Shown here in pieces: positions 25,243 to 33,437 of a stretch of 64,000 bases of DNA. The first letter of the stretch is position 1. Each line of letters opens with the position of its first letter. The DNA lies in the NCBI GenBank assembly GCA_964588995.1, contig CAZPQM010000004.1, positions 61,163-125,162 on the forward strand, written 5' to 3'. A model generated the notes under the pieces. The model saw only the letters and a list, made by a program, of their open reading frames with translations, was not told where the DNA came from and ran no database searches. Made by a program: the position numbers and the translations under genes. This DNA is from CAZPQM01 sp964588995. Its GTDB lineage: Bacteria; Pseudomonadota; Alphaproteobacteria; Rickettsiales; UBA8987.

Positions 25243-26754
25243 ATGGTATTTAACTTACCACAATCTCTGGAACGTCATGCTTATGACATTACCGGCCAGC
25301 TGCTTGATACCATCAGCGGGTTGACGCTGGATTCACGCGAAGTCAAACCCGGCTATTTATTTGCCGCCTTTCAAGGGGCGGAAGCGGACGGTAAGGCCTA
25401 TATTCCGCAAGCGATAGAGCAGGGGGCGAGCGTTATTCTCAGCGATGCAGCGGTTGAAGCGTCTGTTCCGGTCATTACCGCGCCGCAGCCGAAGCAACTG
25501 CTCGGCGCGATTGCCAGGGCGTTTTACGGGCCGCATCCGGAGCAGATTGTCGCGGTGACCGGAACGAATGGGAAAACATCGGTCGCGCATTTTTGTCGGC
25601 AGCTTTGGGCGGGCTTAGGTCAGAAGGCTGCGAATCTGGGCACAACCGGAACGTGGGTGCAGGAACCGGGGAAAAAAGCAGCGCAGTTCGCGCTGGAGGA
25701 TAATCAGCTGACCTCGCCGGATATTATCGGCTTGCACCGGATGCTTGCGGCGTTAAAACGCGAGGGGGTGGAGCATGTCGCGCTGGAGGCCTCCAGCCAC
25801 GGCTTGTATCAGGAGCGGCTTTCGGGCGTGGATATTCTTGCCGGTGCGTTTACCAATATCAGCCGCGACCATCTGGATTATCACAAAACCTTTGAAAATT
25901 ACCTCGCGGCCAAGCTGAAACTGTTTGAACTTACGGACAGGAAGGTGGTGCATGATTCTTTATGTCATCCTGAGCGAGTGCAGCGAGCCGAAGGATCTCA
26001 AGTTGTACCACAAGATTCTTCGACTGCGATTGCTATAGCAATCTCCGCTCAGAATGACATGTTGACCTACGGCCCCCATGCCGAGGATGTAGCTTATACG
26101 GTTACCAGGCGGGATGCGACCGGTATTGCGGCGACCATTCATTATGACAAAAAGGATTATGCTATCTACCTGCCTCTGCTGGGTGCGTTCCAACTTGATA
26201 ATGCCCTCTGCGCTTCGGCCTTATTAATACAGTGTGGGGAAGCGGCGGAGCGTTTATTTCCGCTGTTTGAGGGGGTTACCCCGGTGCGTGGACGGATGGA
26301 GCAGGTTGCGCAGACGGCGGCCGGGGCGAACGTGCTGGTGGATTATGCGCATACGCCGGACGCGCTCGCTCATGCGCTTGCGACACTGCGCGAGCATATC
26401 GGGGATGGCAAGCTATGGGTGGTATTCGGTTGCGGTGGTGACCGGGACGCAGGTAAGCGGCCCGAGATGGGGAAGGTAGCGGCTGAGCTGGCCGATCAGG
26501 TGATGATTACCGATGATAATCCGCGTACCGAAGATGCGGCGGCGATTCGGGCAGCGATTAAATGTGAGGCGCCGGACGCGGTAGAGATTGCCGACCGGCG
26601 TGAGGCGATTGCCGATGCGGTTTTGCAGGCAGGCGCGGGGGATCTGGTGCTGATTGCGGGCAAAGGGCATGAGAATTACCAGATTATCGGCACCAGGAAA
26701 CAGCATTTTGATGACGCTGAGGTAGTGCGGGACGTGATATCAGCAGGACAATAA
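25243..26754 (+). CDS. murE: MurE, UDP-MurNAc-tripeptide (meso-DAP) synthetase, carrying an in-frame palindromic insert
   Basis: A 503-residue ligase adding meso-diaminopimelate to UDP-MurNAc-L-Ala-D-Glu. The ATP-binding GTNGKT is at 107-112. TNISRDHLDYHKTFENYLAAK carries the carbamylated-Lys region. DNPR at 425-428 is the meso-DAP specificity motif. Residues ~241-273 are encoded by a palindromic repeat (25962-26060) that keeps the frame. The normal 'xVxNxDD' strand of the central domain cannot be found there, so the element seems to have replaced or displaced it. No ribosome-binding site is obvious. All catalytic motifs are intact, so it is probably functional. Confidence 0.93.
   Translation: MVFNLPQSLERHAYDITGQLLDTISGLTLDSREVKPGYLFAAFQGAEADGKAYIPQAIEQGASVILSDAAVEASVPVITAPQPKQLLGAIARAFYGPHPEQIVAVTGTNGKTSVAHFCRQLWAGLGQKAANLGTTGTWVQEPGKKAAQFALEDNQLTSPDIIGLHRMLAALKREGVEHVALEASSHGLYQERLSGVDILAGAFTNISRDHLDYHKTFENYLAAKLKLFELTDRKVVHDSLCHPERVQRAEGSQVVPQDSSTAIAIAISAQNDMLTYGPHAEDVAYTVTRRDATGIAATIHYDKKDYAIYLPLLGAFQLDNALCASALLIQCGEAAERLFPLFEGVTPVRGRMEQVAQTAAGANVLVDYAHTPDALAHALATLREHIGDGKLWVVFGCGGDRDAGKRPEMGKVAAELADQVMITDDNPRTEDAAAIRAAIKCEAPDAVEIADRREAIADAVLQAGAGDLVLIAGKGHENYQIIGTRKQHFDDAEVVRDVISAGQ
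25962..26060. repeat. 99-bp palindromic element inside murE
   Basis: The left arm ATGTCATCCTGAGCG (25962-25976) and the right arm CGCTCAGAATGACAT (26046-26060) are inverted copies with one mismatch. The interior GCCGAAGGATCT and AAGATTCTTCGAC also match family B. The length is exactly 33 codons and carries no stop in the murE frame. Confidence 0.9.
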
Positions 26755-26766
26755 GAAAGGCAGATT

Positions 26767-28143
26767 ATGACGCTATGGAACAGTGAACAACTTGCGGAAG
26801 CGCTTGGCCTGCCCGTGCCGGAGGGGATTGTCGCAACCGGCGTGTCGATTGATACGCGGACGCTCGCGCCGGGGGATCTGTTTGTCGCCCTTAAAGGTGA
26901 GCGGTTTGACGGTAATACATACGCGGTGGACGCGCTCGAGAAGGGAGCGGCGGCGGCCATTGTGAGCGATGCCTCGCTCGATGAACCCGGGATGATCGTG
27001 GTGGAGGATACCGAGGCTGCGCTAGTGAAGCTCGGAACATATCGCCGGGCTGCATTTGCGGGGAAGGTGATCGGAGTGACGGGGAGCTTAGGCAAGACCT
27101 CGGTCAAGGAGGCGCTGACCGCGCTGCTTTCTCAACAAGGGCAGACCCATGCAACGCGCGGCAATTTGAATAATCATTTCGGCGTACCTTTGACACTCGC
27201 GCGTTTGCCGGTTGAGGCCGATTATGCGGTGATTGAAATGGGTATGAACCATGCCGGGGAGATTCGGTATCTGACGAAAATGGCGCGGCCGGATGTTGCG
27301 ATGATTACCACGGTTGATGCGGTGCATCTCGAATTTTTTGATTCGGTCGAAGGCATTGCCGAAGCGAAGGCGGAGATATTCGAGGGGCTGGAGTCGGCTG
27401 GAACGGCCATCCTGCCGCGCGATAACCGCTATTACCCTTTACTGCAAGAGCGGGCAGGGGCGCATGCGAAACGTACCTTCGGTCAATCGGCGGAGGCGGA
27501 TTTTCAGATGGTACAAACGGAAGAAACCGCAGAAGGGCAAGCTGTCACGTGTCGGCTGGATGGCCAGAAAGATCAGTTTGTGTTGGCGCTTACCGGAGTA
27601 CATCATGCAGTGAATCTGCTCGGGGTGCTGGCGGCTATGGAGGCGGCGGGAGCCGATATATCTCAGGCGTTTGCGGGCATGCATGCCATACAGCCTACGC
27701 AAGGGCGCGGGAATCGGTTGCGGCTGGAAATCGATGGAAAGCGCATTACGCTCATTGACGATAGCTACAATGCGAGCCCGGCTTCCATGCAGTCGGCGCT
27801 TTCCGGGCTGGCGGTCACGGCGCGGCAGGAAGGGGGGCGGCCGGTTGCGGCGCTTGGGGATATGCTGGAGCTGGGAGAGCAGGAAAAGGCGCTTCATGCA
27901 GGGCTTGTAGATTCTGTTGTAAGTAACCAGATTAAAAAAGTATTTCTGCTTGGAAAGCGTATGCGATACTTACAGGAGGTCTTGCCGGATACGGTCGAGG
28001 TTGATCATACCGAATCGCTCGATTTGCTCAAAAATGCACTGTTAGAGCAGCTTCAGGATAAAGATATATTGCTCATTAAGGGTTCACATGGTAGCGATAT
28101 ATGGAAATTGGTTGAGGGGCTGAAAGCCGCAACGGGGGAATAG
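26767..28143 (+). CDS. murF: MurF, UDP-MurNAc-tripeptide--D-Ala-D-Ala ligase
   Basis: A 458-residue Mur ligase adding D-Ala-D-Ala to UDP-MurNAc-tripeptide. The N-terminal domain has GVSIDTRTLAPGDLFVALKG. The P-loop is GVTGSLGKTSVKE, with a Gly-Ser-Leu-Gly variation that is common in MurF, then RGNLNNHFGVPLT and EMGMNHAGEI. The C-terminal domain has IDDSYNASPASM and ALGDMLELGE. It starts 12 bases after murE with a GAAAGG upstream. Confidence 0.96.
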   Translation: MTLWNSEQLAEALGLPVPEGIVATGVSIDTRTLAPGDLFVALKGERFDGNTYAVDALEKGAAAAIVSDASLDEPGMIVVEDTEAALVKLGTYRRAAFAGKVIGVTGSLGKTSVKEALTALLSQQGQTHATRGNLNNHFGVPLTLARLPVEADYAVIEMGMNHAGEIRYLTKMARPDVAMITTVDAVHLEFFDSVEGIAEAKAEIFEGLESAGTAILPRDNRYYPLLQERAGAHAKRTFGQSAEADFQMVQTEETAEGQAVTCRLDGQKDQFVLALTGVHHAVNLLGVLAAMEAAGADISQAFAGMHAIQPTQGRGNRLRLEIDGKRITLIDDSYNASPASMQSALSGLAVTARQEGGRPVAALGDMLELGEQEKALHAGLVDSVVSNQIKKVFLLGKRMRYLQEVLPDTVEVDHTESLDLLKNALLEQLQDKDILLIKGSHGSDIWKLVEGLKAATGE

Positions 28144-28211
28144 CTATGACTGCGCAAAGATGGGGGTATATTGGTACGCGCACTTGCGTCGCGATAACGA
28201 CGGACTTTTGT

Positions 28212-28231
28212 GAAATGACGGCAGTCATTTC
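28212..28231. repeat. Small perfect inverted repeat upstream of mraY
   Basis: GAAATGAC and GTCATTTC (8 bp each, 4-base loop) lie in the 103-base murF-mraY gap, 16 bases before the mraY start. It could be a hairpin in the message or a relic of a repeat element. Confidence 0.45.
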
Positions 28232-28246
28232 CGGGAGCTTTCGGTA

Positions 28247-29335
28247 ATGCTCTATCATCTACTCGTACCGCTGGCGGAGGATTACACGTTTCTGAATGTA
28301 TTTCGTTATCTGACTTTTCGCAGTGGCGGGGCAGTGATGACCTCGCTGTTATTCTGCTTTATCTTTGGTAAACCGATTATCCGCTGGCTTAAAGCCAAGC
28401 AGCGAGAGGGGCAGCCGATCCGCGAAGATGGGCCGGAAACACATCTGGTGACGAAAGTGGGAACACCGACGATGGGCGGTGTCATGATTTTAGTCTCGAT
28501 CATTATCTCCACGCTGCTGTGGGCGGATTTAAGCAATGTCTATGTCTGGGTGGTGCTCGGTGTTACCTTTGCCTATGGAATGCTTGGTTTTTATGATGAT
28601 TACCTCAAGCTGACCAAGCGCTCAAGTGCGGGCGTTTCCGGAAAAATGAAGCTGTTATTTCAGTTTGGGGTCGTATTTGCGGCTGCGGCGGTCGTGATGG
28701 ATATTTCCGATCCGAACTACCATACCCATGTGGCCGTTCCGTTTTTCAAAGACTTATTGATCAATCTGAGCTGGTTTTACTTTGTATTTGCCGGCGTCGT
28801 GATCGTCGGGGCGAGTAATGCGGTCAATCTGACGGACGGGCTGGATGGGCTTGCTATCGTACCGGTGATGATCACGGCGATGTGTTTCGGCTTTATTGCC
28901 TATCTCGTCGGTAACGCTGTCTATTCCGAGTATCTGCAGTTGCATTTTGTGCCGGGTACAGGCGAGCTGGGTATTATCTGTGCGGCAGTAATCGGCGGTG
29001 GGCTTGGTTTCCTCTGGTTCAATGCGCCGCCGGCGCAGGTCTTTATGGGGGATACGGGCAGTCTTTCGCTTGGCGGATTGCTCGGCTCGGTCAGCGTCAT
29101 TACCAAGCACGAGATCGTGCTTGCGATTATTGGCGGGCTGTTTGTCATTGAGGCCGTGTCGGTCATGATGCAGGTCTATTATTACAAGCTGACGGGCAAG
29201 CGTATTTTCCTGATGGCGCCGATTCACCACCATTTTGAGAAGAAAGGCTGGAGCGAGCCGACCATCGTTATCCGCTTCTGGATTATCGCGGTAATTTTCG
29301 CATTGATTGGTCTGTCGACACTCAAGTTGCGGTGA
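28247..29335 (+). CDS. mraY: MraY, phospho-MurNAc-pentapeptide translocase
   Basis: A 362-residue integral membrane enzyme with about ten helices that transfers phospho-MurNAc-pentapeptide to undecaprenyl phosphate, forming lipid I. Conserved loops include KVGTPTMGGVMI, FYDDYLKLTKRSS with the aspartates near residue 118, NLTDGLDGLA, and APIHHHFEKKGWSE. Length is normal. It precedes murD with a 34-base gap. Confidence 0.97.
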   Translation: MLYHLLVPLAEDYTFLNVFRYLTFRSGGAVMTSLLFCFIFGKPIIRWLKAKQREGQPIREDGPETHLVTKVGTPTMGGVMILVSIIISTLLWADLSNVYVWVVLGVTFAYGMLGFYDDYLKLTKRSSAGVSGKMKLLFQFGVVFAAAAVVMDISDPNYHTHVAVPFFKDLLINLSWFYFVFAGVVIVGASNAVNLTDGLDGLAIVPVMITAMCFGFIAYLVGNAVYSEYLQLHFVPGTGELGIICAAVIGGGLGFLWFNAPPAQVFMGDTGSLSLGGLLGSVSVITKHEIVLAIIGGLFVIEAVSVMMQVYYYKLTGKRIFLMAPIHHHFEKKGWSEPTIVIRFWIIAVIFALIGLSTLKLR

Positions 29336-29369
29336 GCTTGGAATCAATTCCGGAGGAAGCGGATCGTAT

Positions 29370-30662
29370 ATGAAATCCTTTAGTGAAAAGCAATTTTTTA
29401 TACTCGGGCTCGGTAAATCCGGGCTAGGTGCGGCAAAGCTACTTGCAGAGCAGGGGGCTAGGGTCAGCGTATGGGATGACGGCGAGGCGAAGCGCGCGGA
29501 CGTGGGCGGGAGTTATTCCGTTGTGCCACCGGAGGAAGTGGATTGGCAGGGGCTAAGGGCCGTGATCTGGAGCCCTGGGATTCCTTCGACCTTTCCTGCG
29601 CCGCACCGGGCTGCCACCCTTGCAAGGGAGCATAATGTCCCCCTCTGGTGCGATATTGAGTTATTATACCGGACCTATCCTGAAGCCCGCTATGTTGGCA
29701 TTACTGGAACGAACGGCAAGTCGACGGCAACGGCGCTCGCTTTTCACATCGCGAAAGAGCTCGGCATAGATGCGGCAATGGGCGGCAATATCGGCGTAGC
29801 AGCGAGCGAGCTGGCGCTGCAGCCTGCCAAGGCGCTCTATGTTATCGAAGCCTCCTCCTATCAATTGGAACTGCTCGAGAAAACGCGGTTTAACGCTGCT
29901 GTGCTGCTCAATATCACGCCGGATCACCTCGACCGGCATGGCAGTATGGAAGGCTATGTAGCAGCCAAGCGGCGCATTTTCGACCAGCAGGAAACGGATG
30001 ATACGGCCATTATAGCGCGGGATGATACCTACACGCAGTCTATTTATGAACGTATAAAGGATTATAATAAACAGAAGGTTGTTAGTTATATATCAGAAAA
30101 AGAAATAAGAAAACTTCCTGACTCATTGCAAGGTAAGCATAATTTGCAGAATTATCTGGCCGTTGAGGCCGTGTTTGTGCAGATGGGTTATGCGCCGGAT
30201 GCTATTTTGCAAGCCGCACAACGTTATGGCGGGCTTGCGCATCGTATGCAAAAGGTAGGCACGCTCGGCGAGGTGGTGTTTATCAATGATAGCAAGGCAA
30301 CCAATGCGGAGGCGACGAAGCAGGCGCTCGGCACGTTTCAGGATATATACTGGCTGGTCGGTGGTGTGGCCAAGGCGGAAGGGATTGATCCCCTGACTCC
30401 TTATTTTAACCGTATCCGTAAGGCGTTTTTGTTCGGTGAAGCGCAGGAGAGATTTGCGGAAACGCTTTCGACACATAACATACCTTTCGAGCGCCGCGAT
30501 ACGCTGGAAAAGGCGTTTAACCATGCGGTTGAGGAGGCGAGGCGGGGAGTCGTCCTGCTATCTCCATCCTGCGCCTCGTTCGATCAGTTTGCGAATTTTG
30601 AGCAGCGCGGTGAAAGGTTTGAACAGCTCGTGCGCGAGATGGTTGCAGCAACCGGCAAATAA
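29370..30662 (+). CDS. murD: MurD, UDP-MurNAc-L-Ala--D-Glu ligase
   Basis: A 430-residue Mur ligase adding D-glutamate to UDP-MurNAc-L-Ala. The start MKSFSEKQFFILGLGKSGLG at 29370 has GGAGGA upstream, and the frame upstream would overlap mraY. The P-loop is GITGTNGKSTATAL. NITPDHLDRHGSMEGYVAAK and the C-terminal FINDSKATNAEATKQAL and LLSPSCASFDQF are all family motifs. AT-rich codons cluster around 30050-30120 but the frame is continuous. Confidence 0.96.
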   Translation: MKSFSEKQFFILGLGKSGLGAAKLLAEQGARVSVWDDGEAKRADVGGSYSVVPPEEVDWQGLRAVIWSPGIPSTFPAPHRAATLAREHNVPLWCDIELLYRTYPEARYVGITGTNGKSTATALAFHIAKELGIDAAMGGNIGVAASELALQPAKALYVIEASSYQLELLEKTRFNAAVLLNITPDHLDRHGSMEGYVAAKRRIFDQQETDDTAIIARDDTYTQSIYERIKDYNKQKVVSYISEKEIRKLPDSLQGKHNLQNYLAVEAVFVQMGYAPDAILQAAQRYGGLAHRMQKVGTLGEVVFINDSKATNAEATKQALGTFQDIYWLVGGVAKAEGIDPLTPYFNRIRKAFLFGEAQERFAETLSTHNIPFERRDTLEKAFNHAVEEARRGVVLLSPSCASFDQFANFEQRGERFEQLVREMVAATGK

Positions 30663-30704
30663 GCGTAGTAGTAGGGTATGTTTCACAGAATGGTTTAGGG
30701 GGTT

Positions 30705-31829
30705 ATGCCATTTAGCCGTACCAAGATACGTCATCCGGTTGGACAATGGTGGTGGACGATTGATCGCTATCTGCTGATGGCGGTATTTCTGCTGATTGCG
30801 GCCGGTATGATGCTGAATATGGCAGCTAGCCCAACGGTGGCGGAGCGGGTTGGCTATTCACCCTATCATTTTACGTTTCGGCAGGCGCTTTTTGTGAGCC
30901 TGGGCGTGCTGGTAATGATCACCCTATCCGCGCTCAGGCCGGAGGTGATTCAGAAACTTGCTATGGCGGGGCTAGCCGGGTGTTTCGTATTGCTGCTATT
31001 GGTGTATCTGATTGGGCCGGAGGTGAAAGGCGCGAAGCGCTGGCTGTATGTAGCCGGTTTTTCCCTGCAGCCATCCGAATTCGTTAAGCCGTTTTTCGCG
31101 ATTGTCTGTGCGTGGATTCTATCAAAATACCATGCGAGCCAGCCTAATCGTGGCTTTTTGCTGGCGGCAGGGTTGTTTTTGCTGTTTGCCCTTATGATCG
31201 CATTGCAACCAGATATCGGGATGACGCTCGCCCTTTCCGCCATCTGGGGTACGCAGATGTTTCTGGCCGGTTTGCCGCTTTTGCTTATTGCCGTGCTTGG
31301 TCTGCTCGGAATCGGCGCGATTATGAGTGCTTATATGCTGCTGCCGCACGTTAAACAGCGGATCAACAGCTTTCTTGACCCAAGCGTTGGCGATAATTAC
31401 CAGATTGAGAAATCGCTGGAAGCCTTTATCAATGGGGGTTTTCTAGGCAAAGGACCGGGAGAAGGGGTGGTGAAGCGCTATATCCCGGATGCGCATACGG
31501 ATTTTATTTTCGCGGTAGTCGGGGAGGAATACGGGTTGTTTATGTCGCTTGTCGTGGTGGCGATTTTTATTTTCATTATTACCAGAGGTTTTCTGAGTAT
31601 CTATATGGAAAAGAACCTGTTTATCCTCCTCGCTACTGCCGGATTGCTAACGCAATTTGCCATGCAGACGATTGTGAATATGGGTGTAGCGCTTAGCCTG
31701 TTACCGAATACGGGGATGACGCTGCCTTTTGTCAGCTATGGCGGATCGTCGACGCTTTCGATTGCGATTGCGATGGGCTGCGTATTGTCCTTTACGCGAA
31801 GGCAGTTTGGACTGGTGAGGGTGATATGA
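30705..31829 (+). CDS. ftsW: FtsW, septal peptidoglycan glycosyltransferase
   Basis: A 374-residue SEDS-family membrane protein with about ten helices. Motifs include KGAKRWL followed by FSLQPSEFVKPFF, ALQPDIGMT, and the C-terminal LLPNTGMTLPFVSYGGSS. FtsW polymerises lipid II at the septum together with FtsI. It starts 42 bases after murD with a GGGGG purine run upstream. Its stop overlaps the murG start by 4 bases (ATGA). Confidence 0.96.
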   Translation: MPFSRTKIRHPVGQWWWTIDRYLLMAVFLLIAAGMMLNMAASPTVAERVGYSPYHFTFRQALFVSLGVLVMITLSALRPEVIQKLAMAGLAGCFVLLLLVYLIGPEVKGAKRWLYVAGFSLQPSEFVKPFFAIVCAWILSKYHASQPNRGFLLAAGLFLLFALMIALQPDIGMTLALSAIWGTQMFLAGLPLLLIAVLGLLGIGAIMSAYMLLPHVKQRINSFLDPSVGDNYQIEKSLEAFINGGFLGKGPGEGVVKRYIPDAHTDFIFAVVGEEYGLFMSLVVVAIFIFIITRGFLSIYMEKNLFILLATAGLLTQFAMQTIVNMGVALSLLPNTGMTLPFVSYGGSSTLSIAIAMGCVLSFTRRQFGLVRVI

Positions 31830-32929
31830 CACAAGCAAAGCAGGTGGTGTTTTTAGCATCCGGTGGTACGGGCGGGCATATTTTCCCGGCGCAGGCGCTC
31901 GCCGCCGAGTTACAGAAGCGGGGCTATGAGCCGGTGATAATTACCGATACGCGCTATGATAATTACGCAGGAAACGGTGGAACTTACGAGGTATTGACGA
32001 TACCTACCAGCGGTTTGATGCACGGTCTGACGGGCAAGTTCAAAGGGCTTATCAATATGGGGCGGGGTTATATGGCAGCAAAGCGGCTGATTCGCCGTTA
32101 CAAGCCGGTCGCAGCGGTTGGTTTCGGCGGTTATCCTTCCATGCCGACCATGATGGCGGCGGTGCGTAATTCTAATGTTAAAACCGTAATTCATGAGCAA
32201 AATTCGTTGCTTGGCAGAAGTAATTACTTTCTTGCTTCAAGAGTTGATGCTATCGCCACCTCGTTTCAGGAGGTTAAAGGGCTGGATGAACGGCTACAGC
32301 AGAAAGTTAGCTATACGGGCAACCCGGTGCGGCCTAATATTCTTGCGCTGAGAACGCTGGATTACCCCGCGTTTGACGAATATACCCCGCTCAGGCTGCT
32401 CGTCACCGGGGGTAGTCAGGGAGCACAGGTGCTGGGCGATGTCATCCCGGAGGCGATTGGTCTGCTTGATGAGGAAAAGCGGCAGCGGATTCGCATCGAC
32501 CAGCAATGCCGCAAGGAGAATATCGACCGGGTGCGTAAACGCTATCAGGAGCTGGGTGTGAGCGCGGATGTGGCGACCTTTTTTAATGATATGCCCTCAC
32601 GGCTGGCCTCATGCCATCTTTTTATCGGGCGGGCAGGTGCTTCGACGATTGCGGAGCTTTCGGTGATTGGCCGCCCTGCCATCTTTGTGCCCTATCCTTA
32701 TGCAACGGACGATCATCAGACGGTGAATGCCACGCTGCTTGAGGACGCGGGCGGGGCGTGGGTGATGCCGCAGGAGTCGTTCACTCCGGCGAATCTGAAA
32801 GATAAGCTCGAGCATTTCTTCATGCTGCCGGAAAGTCTGACCGGCGCGGCGAGTCATATGCGTAAGGCCGGGCGCCCCCATGCGGCAGAGAAGCTTGCGG
32901 ATATGGTGATGTCGCTTACACAGGCTTAG
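31826..32929 (+). CDS. murG: MurG, lipid II synthase (GlcNAc transferase)
   Basis: A 367-residue GT-B glycosyltransferase adding GlcNAc to lipid I. The N-terminal loop is ASGGTGGHIFPAQAL. AAVGFGGYPSMPTM, IHEQNSLLGRSN and YTGNPVRP lie in the N-terminal half. The C-terminal domain has TGGSQGAQVLGD and FIGRAGASTIAELSVIGRPAIFVPYPYA for UDP-GlcNAc binding. It is coupled to ftsW by overlap. A 508-base gap to murC, mostly repeats, follows. Confidence 0.97.
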   Translation: MTQAKQVVFLASGGTGGHIFPAQALAAELQKRGYEPVIITDTRYDNYAGNGGTYEVLTIPTSGLMHGLTGKFKGLINMGRGYMAAKRLIRRYKPVAAVGFGGYPSMPTMMAAVRNSNVKTVIHEQNSLLGRSNYFLASRVDAIATSFQEVKGLDERLQQKVSYTGNPVRPNILALRTLDYPAFDEYTPLRLLVTGGSQGAQVLGDVIPEAIGLLDEEKRQRIRIDQQCRKENIDRVRKRYQELGVSADVATFFNDMPSRLASCHLFIGRAGASTIAELSVIGRPAIFVPYPYATDDHQTVNATLLEDAGGAWVMPQESFTPANLKDKLEHFFMLPESLTGAASHMRKAGRPHAAEKLADMVMSLTQA

Positions 32930-32977
32930 AAGCTGCAGTGCAGAGTTATATTCATGTTTTTGCTCTGGCTATTTTTT

Positions 32978-33341
32978 GTCATGCCCGGGCTTGACTTGGG
33001 TATCCAGCAACCAAAAGACCCTTCGCTATCGTTCAGCATGACGATAGGAAATGCAGGTTAGTGCATGAGTGTCATTGCGAGCGACCATCGGGAGCGCGGC
33101 AATCCCCTACGGGATTCAACGGCACGAGATCGCTTCACTCCGCTCGCGATGACGGGGTTCCATCTCCTCCCCCTGCTTGCGGGGGGAGGTTGGGAGGGGG
33201 GCACTAATACTTCCCTCACCACCTGACACCCCCACCACTGCGGCTAACGCGCTCACGCACGTAAGCCTCGTTGCCTCCCCCGCAGGCAGGGGAGGATGCT
33301 TTCTTTTCTCCTCTCCCTCTGGGAAAGGTTAGGGTGAGGGT
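32978..33341. repeat. Cluster of palindromic repeats between murG and murC
   Basis: The 508-base gap holds no gene. It contains a mixed CCCGGGCTTGAC / family-B half element (32978-33045), a family-A palindrome (33070-33155), 'CTCCTCCCCCTGC..GGGGAGG' units (33160-33297), and a 'CTCTCCC..GGGTGAGGG' unit (33305-33341). The remaining bases lead to murC and hold the hairpin listed separately. Confidence 0.9.
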
Positions 33342-33421
33342 TTGTTAACACCGCACCGCGGTTGATAACGAGGGTGAGTTGGCAAAAGGAGCGATTTATC
33401 GCTGGTAACGCGCAAAAAAAT

Positions 33422-33436
33422 CCCGTAAATAACGGG
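33422..33436. promoter_or_regulatory. Hairpin directly before the murC start codon
   Basis: CCCGT and ACGGG separated by AAATA form a small stem ending one base before the ATG at 33438. It occupies the place of the ribosome-binding site, and no other SD-like sequence is visible. On the minus strand it is followed by seven T residues, like a terminator. Confidence 0.35.
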
Positions 33437-33437
33437 T

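Noticed and set aside
30050..30120. A possible foreign insertion in murD, suggested by a locally AT-rich stretch
   Set aside because: The frame and length match normal MurD, and no palindrome or repeat arms were found there.
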